Of a DNA stretch of 64,000 nt, positions 52,626 through 61,900 are shown piece after piece. The stretch covers positions 124,001-188,000 of the forward strand of contig JAPWJW010000001.1 of the NCBI GenBank assembly GCA_028283825.1, read 5' to 3'. Position 1 is the stretch's first letter. Each line of letters begins with the position of its first letter. Source of the DNA: Azospirillaceae bacterium (GTDB lineage Bacteria; Pseudomonadota; Alphaproteobacteria; Azospirillales; Azospirillaceae). The position numbers and the translations under genes are program-made. Below the pieces are notes generated by a model. The model worked only from the letters and a program-made list of their open reading frames with translations, was not told the origin of the DNA and did no database searches.

Positions 52626-55600
52626 TCAGAAGGCCCAGGTGGCACGCAGCATCCCGCCATGGGACTGGTAGCTGCGGCGCAGTTCGCCCGTGTACTCCAG
52701 CCGCAGGCTGACACCTTCGCCCTGCTGCAGGGTGGCGCCCAGACCCAGTGCCACGCCATCGGCCTCCGGACGGCCGGTGGTGCTGACGAAGCTGACGCCG
52801 CCCAGCGCGCCAGTGGTGGCAATGGGGCCGTTCAGGTAGTCGTGCACCCAGGCCACCCGCAGGTCGGGTGCCAGGCGGCCCAGGCCGGTGTTGAATGCCG
52901 TGTCCAGTTTGGCCCCCACTTCCTGGGTCAGGCTGTCCACCTTCAGGGCGCCGACCGCCATGTCGGCGGCACCGGCATCATGCTCGTCATAGGCATGGTT
53001 GGTCAGGCGCACGGCCCGCAGGCTGTACTGCGGCGTCAGGGTCAGGCCCGACGCCACCGGCAGGTCATAGCCCACCGTCACCTTGCCCAGATACTGCTCG
53101 CCGCCATAGTTGGCGTTGGCCCGGGCCCCCAGGAAAGCGATGATGCGGCGCTGGTCGTAATGGTTGTAGCCGAAGCCCACCTGGCCATCGACCGACAGGC
53201 GCTTGTCCGCCCAATCCGGACGCCACACGCTGTAGGCCGTCAGCTGGTAGCTGCCCACCCGCGTCAGGCTGCCGGCCATAACATCCTGGCCCACGGCGGC
53301 ACCGTTCAGCCAGCTGAACGCCAGGCCCGCCATGACCTCGGGATCGGCGAACCAATCCGCCCCCAGCACCAGGCCGGCGCTGCTGGCGCGATAGCCGGCG
53401 GCGTCGGTGGTGGTGCCACGCAGCACGCCGCCCCCCAGGATCTCACCCCAGATAGCACCCTGCTGGCCGCCGGAACCGGCCGCCGCCCCGGTGCCACCGT
53501 CCATCAATCCCGCCACCGTCTGCTGGTGCTGGCTGATGGCCGAGGTGGTGGGCGTGACGACGGCGGTGGAGACCTGCGGCGTCAACTGGCTGGGCGACAA
53601 CTGCGCCACCGCCACCTGCTTGGCCGCGGCACTGAGGGTGGACAGCGGCGTCAGCACCGCCGTCTGGACGGCCTGGGCCGCGGCACTGGTGCCGGCCGCG
53701 ATCCGGTCCAGGGCGGCACCGGTGCCCACCGCCGCACCACCCTGCGCCGCGCCGACGGCGGCATAGTTGGTGCTGGCGCTGGCAACCTTGAGCACCAGGT
53801 CGGTGTCGCCGCCCACCGCCACGGTGGATGAGGTGACCGTGTAGCCGGCGGCGTTGAACGTCACGCCGCTGACCGACAAGCCGTCGCCCGTCGAGACGAT
53901 GGTATAGGTGCCGACCGAAAGGCTGCCGCCGTTGGTGGCCTTCAGCGTCACGGTGCCACCCGTCAGGCTGGCGCCGCCCGAGATCACCAGGCTGCCGTAG
54001 TTGCTGGTGGAGGTCACGCCGATCACCAGGCTGCCCGCCGTCTGGCTGTAGCTGCCGGTGATGTTGACGGCGCTGTTGACCAGCAGCGTGGCGCCGCTGT
54101 TCACCACACTGTGGCTGCCGACGTTGATGACATCGTTCAGCAGCACCGTGCCGCCGCTGAAGCGCAGGTTGGCCAGGCTGCTGGTGATGGTGCCCATGGA
54201 ACCGTTGGTGCCGGTCAGCACGCCCGGCGCGCTGTCGGTGCCGCCGGTGATGGTCAGCTCATTGCCGGAGTGGTTGGCGATGTCGCCGGCGATAGTGCCG
54301 GTGACCGCCAGGCCGCCCAGGCTGCCCGTGCTGGCGATGTAGAGCGCCGTGGCCCCGCCCGCCAGGTTGGAGAGGGTGCCGCCGACCGCCAGGCTGGCAA
54401 GGGTGCCACCGATGTAGTCGTTGCCGGCCACCACCAGCAGGTTGGTACCGCTGGTGACGCCGCTGACGTCCAGGCCACCCAAGCCGCTGACCACCGTGGC
54501 CCCGGCATAGCTGGAGCCCGTACCGCCGCTGACCAGCGTCGCGCTGTCACCGGCCAGGTGGTTGGTCGTGCCGGTCAGGCCGGCATCGACCACGCCGCCG
54601 CTGATGCCGGCAGCCCCGCTGACGCTCAACACATGGCCGTTGGCCGCCAGGGTGCCCGCCGTCTGGCCATAGTTGCCGGTGACGCTGACGTTGGCCACCA
54701 GGGTCACGTTGGCGCCGGCGTTGCTGACCGTGTGGTTGCCGACGTTGATGGCATCGGCCAGGCTGATGGCGCCGCTGCCGAACACCACGTCGGAGGATGT
54801 GTTGGCGATGGTGCCGCCGGTGAACAGGCCGCCGCCACCAATGACCGTCAGGTCATGGGCCGACAGGTTGGTGATGGTGCCGCTGATGGTGCCGCTGTTG
54901 ACCAGCGAGCCCAAGGTGCCCGAGGCCGCGATGTAGAGTGCCGTGGCCCCGCCGGCGGTGTTGGCGAGGGTGCCGGTGACGCCGAGGCTGGCGAGGGTGC
55001 CGCCGACATAGTCGTTGGCCGCCACGGCCAGCAGGCTGGTGCCGCTGGTGCCGCCGCTGACATCCAGGCCTGTGACGCCGCTGGTGACCGTGGCACCTGA
55101 GTAGTTGGACCCGGCACCGCCGCTGATCAGCGTGGCGCTGTCGCCCACCAGGTAGTTGGTCGCGCCGGCAAGCCCGGCATCGACCACGCCGCCGCTGACC
55201 ACCGCAGCGTCGCTGACGCTCAGGCCATGGCCCGCCACGGCCAGCGTGCCCGCCGTCTGGACATAATTGCCGGTGACGCTGACGATGCTGGACAGCAGCA
55301 CCATGGCGCCGCTGTTGACCAGCGTGCCCGTGCCGACGTCCACGGCGTCGTTCAGCACCAGGTTGCCCCCGGCCAGGACCACGTTGGCCAGTGTGCTGGC
55401 GATGGTGCCCTGGGCGCCAGCCAGGCCGGTGAAGGTGCCGTAGGCCGTGCCGTTGGCACCGGCGAGAACCAGGGCGTTGGCGCTGGTGTTGACGATGTTG
55501 CCGGCGATGGTGCCGCTGTTGGTCACCGTGCCCAGGACGCCGCCGTTGTACAGCGCCGTGGCGCCGCTGATCGTCCCGCTGTTCACCACCACGCCGACGG

Positions 55601-55979
55601 TGCCGAGGTTACGGACCCCGTACAGGTCGCCGCTGAGCGTGCCGCTGTTGGACACCGTCCCCAGGCGGCCGGTCGCCGCCACGTACAGCGCGGTATCCAC
55701 CCCGCTGAGGCTGGCGCTGTTGCCCAGGCTGCCCAGCGTGCCGCCGACATAGTCGTTGACCACCCCCAGCAGCAGATCCACCGTCGATCCGATGGTCGCC
55801 GTGCCGCTGGCCAGCGCCAGGCCGGTGATGCCGGAGACCACGTCGACGCCGGTATAGCTGGACCCCAGCCCGCCCTGCACCAGCGTCGCCGCGTCACCCA
55901 CCAGATAGTTGGCAGTGGCCGACACCAACTGGGTGGTGGAAACCGTGCCGCCCGTCAGGCTGGCGACCCCCGTCACCAC
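52626..55979 (-). CDS. Giant autotransporter, C-terminal part (passenger repeats and beta-barrel), downstream of a frameshift
   Basis: This is the last 1,117 codons of the autotransporter begun at 63069. It holds the last three full repeat modules (each with an NDYVGGTLxSL-type unit), a linker rich in Thr/Gln, and a C-terminal autotransporter domain of about 270 residues starting near GAIWGEILGGGVLRG and ending RATWAF with the terminal Phe of the outer-membrane beta-signal. As written it is out of frame with its N-terminal part because of an extra base at 56012. Alone it has no signal peptide, so as written it would not be secreted. Confidence 0.85.
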   Translation of the reverse strand: MVTGVASLTGGTVSTTQLVSATANYLVGDAATLVQGGLGSSYTGVDVVSGITGLALASGTATIGSTVDLLLGVVNDYVGGTLGSLGNSASLSGVDTALYVAATGRLGTVSNSGTLSGDLYGVRNLGTVGVVVNSGTISGATALYNGGVLGTVTNSGTIAGNIVNTSANALVLAGANGTAYGTFTGLAGAQGTIASTLANVVLAGGNLVLNDAVDVGTGTLVNSGAMVLLSSIVSVTGNYVQTAGTLAVAGHGLSVSDAAVVSGGVVDAGLAGATNYLVGDSATLISGGAGSNYSGATVTSGVTGLDVSGGTSGTSLLAVAANDYVGGTLASLGVTGTLANTAGGATALYIAASGTLGSLVNSGTISGTITNLSAHDLTVIGGGGLFTGGTIANTSSDVVFGSGAISLADAINVGNHTVSNAGANVTLVANVSVTGNYGQTAGTLAANGHVLSVSGAAGISGGVVDAGLTGTTNHLAGDSATLVSGGTGSSYAGATVVSGLGGLDVSGVTSGTNLLVVAGNDYIGGTLASLAVGGTLSNLAGGATALYIASTGSLGGLAVTGTIAGDIANHSGNELTITGGTDSAPGVLTGTNGSMGTITSSLANLRFSGGTVLLNDVINVGSHSVVNSGATLLVNSAVNITGSYSQTAGSLVIGVTSTSNYGSLVISGGASLTGGTVTLKATNGGSLSVGTYTIVSTGDGLSVSGVTFNAAGYTVTSSTVAVGGDTDLVLKVASASTNYAAVGAAQGGAAVGTGAALDRIAAGTSAAAQAVQTAVLTPLSTLSAAAKQVAVAQLSPSQLTPQVSTAVVTPTTSAISQHQQTVAGLMDGGTGAAAGSGGQQGAIWGEILGGGVLRGTTTDAAGYRASSAGLVLGADWFADPEVMAGLAFSWLNGAAVGQDVMAGSLTRVGSYQLTAYSVWRPDWADKRLSVDGQVGFGYNHYDQRRIIAFLGARANANYGGEQYLGKVTVGYDLPVASGLTLTPQYSLRAVRLTNHAYDEHDAGAADMAVGALKVDSLTQEVGAKLDTAFNTGLGRLAPDLRVAWVHDYLNGPIATTGALGGVSFVSTTGRPEADGVALGLGATLQQGEGVSLRLEYTGELRRSYQSHGGMLRATWAF

Positions 55980-55989
55980 CAGCGTGCTG

Positions 55990-58900
55990 TCACCCAGCGC
56001 CAGCGTGCCGGACCGTCTGGCTGTAGTTGCCCGTCACCGTCTGGCTCTGCGCCAGGCTGACCGAGGCACCGGTGTTGCCGAGCGTGCCGCCGCCGACATT
56101 GACCGCATCGTCCAGCAGCACGTTGCCCGAGGCCAGCACCACGTTGCCGCCCGTGCTGGTGATGGTGCCGCCCGTCAGCGTGCCCACCACCGTGCCGGCC
56201 CCGCCGGCGATGGTCAGCACGCCCGACGCGGCGTTGACGATGTTGCCGCTGATCGTGCCGCTGTTGGCCAGCGTACCCAGGCTGCCGCCGGCGGCGATGT
56301 AGACCGCCGTGGCGGCGCTGAGCGCGCCGGTGACGTTCAGGCTGGCCAGGGTGCCGCCGATGTAGTCGTTGAGCACCGTCAGCACCAGCGCGTCGCCGCT
56401 GGCGCCGCCGGTGCTGATCAGGCCGGTCACGCCGCTGCTGACCACGGCGCCATCGTAGCGGGAACCGGCGCCACCATTGACCAGCGTCGTGCTGCCGCCC
56501 GCCAGGTAGTTGGCCGTGCCGGCCAGGCCGGCCGCCACCGTGCCGCCGCTGATGCTGGCCGCCCCCGAAACCGTCAGCACCTGGCCCGCCAGTGCCAGCG
56601 TGCCGGCCGTCTGCGCGTAGTTGCCCGTGATCGTCGTGGCCGGCACCCCCAGCGTGACGCTGGCGCCGGTGTTGCTGATCGTGGCGCCGCCCACCGTGAC
56701 GCTGTCGGCCAGCAACAGGTTGCCGGACGCCAGGACCACGCCGCCCAAGGTGCTGACGATGCTGCCGCCGGTCAGCGTGCCCACCGTGCCGTCGCCGCCA
56801 CCGGTGAGCACCAGTGCCTGGGCGCTGGTGTTGATCAGGTTGCCGGCGAGAGTGCCGCTGTTGGCCACCGTGCCCAGGACGCCGCTGTTGTACAGCGCCG
56901 TGGCGCCGCTGATCAGCCCGCTGTTGGAAAGGTTGCCCAGGCTGCCGCTGTTATACAGGCCGTAGCTGGCGCCGCTGATGGTGCCGCTGTTGGCCACCGC
57001 GCCGATGGATCCCGCGTTGTTCAGGCCGGCGGCCGCCACCTCGGGAGAGTCCAGCAGACTGCCGCTGTTCAGTACCGTGCCGATGCTGCCCTGATTGTAC
57101 AGCCCCACCCGGCCCGTGGCGGTGCCGCGGTTGTCCACCAGGGCGACATTGCCCAGGTTGCGGATGCCGTAGAGCGTGCCGTCCAGCAAGCCGGTGTTGG
57201 ACAGGCGGCCCAGGCTACCGGTCGCCGCCACGTACAGCGCGGTGTTCACGCCGCTGATGGTGCTGGTGTTGGAGAGGGTGCCCAGCGTGCCGCCGACATA
57301 GTCGTTGGCCCCGGCCAGCAGCAGGTCCACCGTCGACCCGATGGTGGCGACGCTGGTGGTCAGCGTCAGGCCGGTGATGCCCGACAGCACACCGACCGCC
57401 GTGTAGCTGGAGCCCAGGCCACCCTGCACCAGGGTGCCGGTGCCGCTGCCCACCAGATAGTTGCCGGTGGCGTCCACCTGGGTGGTGGTGATGGCGCCGC
57501 CGCTGATGTTGGCCACACCGCTGACCACCAGGCTGTAGCCGCCCAGCGCCAGCGTGCCCGAGGCCTGGGCGTAGTTGCCCGTGATGCTGAGGGTGTTCAG
57601 CAGGCTGATGACCGCCCCGCTGTTGATCACCGTATGGCTGCCGACGTTGAGGACGTCGGCCACGGCCTGGGTGCCGTTGGTGAACACCAGGTTGGAGGCG
57701 GTGTTGGTGATGGTGCCGCCGGTCAGCATGCCGGTGACGCCGACGGTGCCGCCCACGGTCAGGTCGGCCGCCGACAGGTTGACGATGTTGCCGGAGATGG
57801 TGCCGCCGTTGGACAGCACGCCCAGGGTGGCGGAGGCACCGTTGTAGATGGCGGTGACGCCGCTGATCAGCCCGCTGTTGGCCAACTGGCTGATCGTGCC
57901 GGTATTGCGGATGCCGGTCTGGACGCCGGCGATGGTGCCCAGGATGGTGCCGAAGGCGATGTTGCTCAGCGCGGCGATGGAACCGGTGTTGTTGATACCG
58001 ATGGAGCCGGAGACCAGGCCCGCATTGGTCACGATGGCCATGCTGCCACTGTTGTTCAGGCCCGCCGTCACGCCGGTCATGGTGCCGGCGTTGCCCAGGC
58101 CGAACAGCGCGCCCTGGTTGTCCACCGCCGCACCCGTCGTGCCCCGGATGGTGCCGTAGCTGGTGAGCGTGCCGACGGTGCCGCTGTTCTGGATACCGAC
58201 GCCGCCGATCATGGTGCCCAGGCTGGTGCCGATCGTCAGGGGGCCGTTCTGGATGCTGGTGAGGCTGCCCACGACGTTGATCGCCGCCGTGACGCCCACC
58301 AGGGTGCCGGTGTTGAACAGCGTGCCCAGACGCGCGCCACCCGCCACGTAGACGGCGTTTCCGGCGCTGACGGTGCCGCTGTTGGACAGCGTGCCCAGGG
58401 TGCCGCCGACATAGTCGTTGAGCGCCAGCAACGCCAGGTTGGTGCCGCTGGTGGTGCCGGTGCCCTCAAGCCCGGCCACGTTGCTGACCACCGTGGCGCC
58501 CGAATAACTGGACCCCGCACCGCCGGTCACAAGCGTGGCCGCCGCCGCACCAGCCAGATAATTGCCGGTGCCGGACAGACTGCCCACCACCGTGCCGCCA
58601 CCGATGCTGGCCACGCCGCTGACCACCAGCCGGGCGCCAAGGTCCAGGTTCAGCGTGCCGGCCGACTGGCTGTAGCCGCCGCTAACGCTGACGATACTGG
58701 CCAGTGTCAGCGCAGCACCGGTGTTCGACACCGCGTTCGTGCCGACATTGATGTTGTCGTTCAGCAGCAGGTTGCCGGCCCCGAGCGTAATCGCGCCCGC
58801 GCTGACGATGGTGCCCTGGTTGGTCAGGGAGGCACCCGTCAGGGTGCCCACAATCGTGCCACTGCCGCCATTGATGATAAGCGGCGCACCGGAAGTGAGG

Positions 58901-61900
58901 CTGAGATTGCCGGCGATGACACCGCTGTTGAGAATTGTCCCGACATAGTTGCCGCTGTAGACGGCCGTGGGCCCGACGATGGTGCCACCAGCGTTATTGA
59001 TCAGTGTCTCGACGGCGCCCTGGTTGTTGATCGCCATGGTCGTGCCGGCGATCAGGCCGGCATTGACCAGCGTTCCCAGGAGACTGTCGTTATAGAGGGC
59101 CGTGGCCCCGGTGATGGTGCCGCCGGCGTTGTTGATCAGTGTCTGGAAGTTGCCGTGGTCTCTGATGCCGATGGTGGTGCCGGCGATCCGGCCACTGTTG
59201 GCCAGCGTATAGAGGACGCTGTTGATGCTGACGCCGGTGGCGCCCGTGATGGTGCCATCCGCCAGGTTCGACACCAGGGACATCACCCCGCTATCGACGA
59301 TGCCGGCCTGGATGCCGGTGATGAGACCCGCGTTGGTCAGGGTGAGCAACTGGCTGGTGTCACGGATGGCGGTGACACCAGCGATGGTGCCGCCGGCCAG
59401 GTTCGACACCAGGGTCATGGTGTTATTGTTGAGCAGGCCGTCCTGTCCGCCGGCGATGACGCCGCTGTTGCCGACCGTACCGATCAACCCGTTGTTGGCA
59501 ACGCCATAGGACGTGCCGGACAAGGTTCCGGTGTTGCCCAGCGTCCCCAGCACGCCGGCCGCCGCGACGTAAACGGCGGTGTTGGCTGACAGCGTGCCGC
59601 TGTTGGTCAGGGTCGCCAACGTGCCGCCGACATAGTCGTTCAGGGCCACCAGCACCAGGTTGTTGCCCACGACTGTGCCCAAGCCGGCCAGGCCGGTGGA
59701 GGCGCTGAGCACCGTGGCGCCCTGATAGGTGGAGGCGGCACCGGCCGCCACCAGGGTGGCGAGCCGGTCACCCGCCAGATAGCTCGTGGCGGTGGCCGCG
59801 CGCCATGTCACCGTGCCGCCAGTGATGCTGGCCGCACCGCTGAGCACCAGTCCAGCACCTGCGCCAATGGCCAGCGTGCCGTCCGTCTGGGTGTAGCCGC
59901 CGGTGATGCTGACGGTGTTGGCCAGCGTCAGCGCGGCACCGGTGTTCGACACCGCGTTCGTGCCAACATTGATGTTGTCGTTCAGCAGCAGGTTGCCCGC
60001 CCCGAGCGTGACCGCGCCCGCGCTGACGATGGTGCCCTGGTTGGTGAAGGACGCGCCCGTCAGGGTGCCCACCGTCGTGCCACTGCCGCCGTTGATGATA
60101 AGCGGCGCACCGGAGGTGAGGCTGAGGTTGCCGGCGATGACGCCGCTGTTGAGGATCGTCCCGAGATAATTGCCGCTGTAGACGGCCATCGGCCCGACGA
60201 TGGTGCCACCAGCGTTATTGACCAGTGTCTGGATGACAAGCTGGTTGTTGATGGCGATGGTCGTGCCGACGATCCGGCCGCTGTTGACCAGTACGTCCAG
60301 GGAATTGTTGTCGTAGATGCCGGTGGCACCCGTGATGGTGCCGCCAGCGTTGTTGGTCAGAGTCCGCAGAGGGCCTTGGCTGTTGATGGCGATGGTGGAA
60401 CCGGCGATCAGGCCGCTGTTGACCAGCGTCTCGATGACGCTGGTGTTACGGATGCCGGTGGCACCCGTGATGGTGCCGCCCGCCAGGTTCGACACCAGGG
60501 ACACCACCCCGCTGTCGACGATACCAGCCAGCGTCCCGGTGATGAGACCCGCGTTGGTCAGGGTGAACAACGAGCCGCTGGCACGGATGCCGGTGGCGCC
60601 GGCGATGGTGCCGCCGGCCTGGTTGGACAGCAGGGTCAGCTCGCCGGGGTTGAGCAGGCCGGCCTGCGTGCCGGTGATCAGGCCGCTGTTGCTGAGCGTG
60701 CCGATGATTTTGTTGTTGGAGATGCCGTAGGATGTGCCCGCCAGGGTGCCGGTGTTGCTAAGCCCGCCCAGCGTGCCGGTCGCGGCGACATAGACCGCCG
60801 TCCTGGCCGTCAGGGTTCCGGCGTTGGACAGTGTTCCCAGCGTGCCGCCGACATAGTCGTTCAGGGCCACCGCCAGCAGGTTGTTGCCGATCACCGTGGC
60901 GCCGCGGCTGAGGCCGGTGGTGGTGCCGATCGCCAGGGTGGCGCCGCTGTAGCTCAGGCCCCCGGCGGCGGACAGCAGGGTCGACGTCGCGCCGGCCAGA
61001 TAGTTGCCCGCCACGGAGGAGACGACCGAGAGGGTGCCACCGGTGATGCTGGCCGCCCCGGTGATGGTCAGCGCCGCCGCCGGGCCCAGCGCCAGGGTGC
61101 CCGCCGACTGGCTGTAGGTGCCGCCGATGGTGACGCCGCTGTTCACCAGCAGGCTGGCGCCAGCGTTCACAACCGCGACCGAAGAACCATTCAGATAAAC
61201 CGATGCGTCCAGCCGGGTGTTGCCGGCGGCGAAGACCAGGCTGGAATTGCTGCTGATATAGCCGTTGGTGAACGTGCCGACGGTGGTCCCGCCGCCGCCG
61301 ATGATGGTGAGGGCGCTGGCGGAGCTGGAGGAGTAGAGGACGTTGCCGCTGATGGTGCCGCTGTTGACCAGGGTGCCGATGGAGCCGATGTCGTACAGCG
61401 CCAAGGAGTTGCCCGACGACGCGAGCAGGCCGGCGTTGATCAGCGTCTCGATCGTGCCGCTGCTGAAGATGCCGCGCCGTCCCTCAATGGTTCCCGTGTT
61501 GGTGAGTTGGCCGATGCTGCCACGGTTCGACAGGCCGGTGCCGCTGCTGACGATGCTGCCGCTGTTCGTCAGGGTACCCACGGCACCCACGCCGGAGACG
61601 TAGATGCCGGTGGTGGCCGTGATGGTGTGGGTTTCGTTCAGCGCCGCCAGGGTGCCGAAAATGTAGTCGTTGGCCACCTGGGCCTGCAGCGCCTGGCCGG
61701 TGGTCACACCCGACAGCGCCAGGCCGTACAGGTTGCCGCGGATGGTGGCGCCGGTGTAGTCGCTGCCGGCCCCGCCCTGCACCAAAGTGGACGCGATGGT
61801 CTGGCCGTACAGGTAATAAGCGCTGCTGGCGACCGAGGCCAGGATGGTGCCGCCGGTGATGCGGGCAGCACTGCTAACGGTCAGGGCGGCGCCGTTGCTG

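Noticed and set aside
55909-59589. A 1,226-codon open frame on the + strand opposite the autotransporter (and a 919-codon one at 60376-63135)
   Set aside because: They are antisense shadows of a GC-rich repetitive gene; the products are low-complexity Gly/Ala/Asp/Arg/Gln strings without a signal or domain, whereas the minus strand gives a clear autotransporter.
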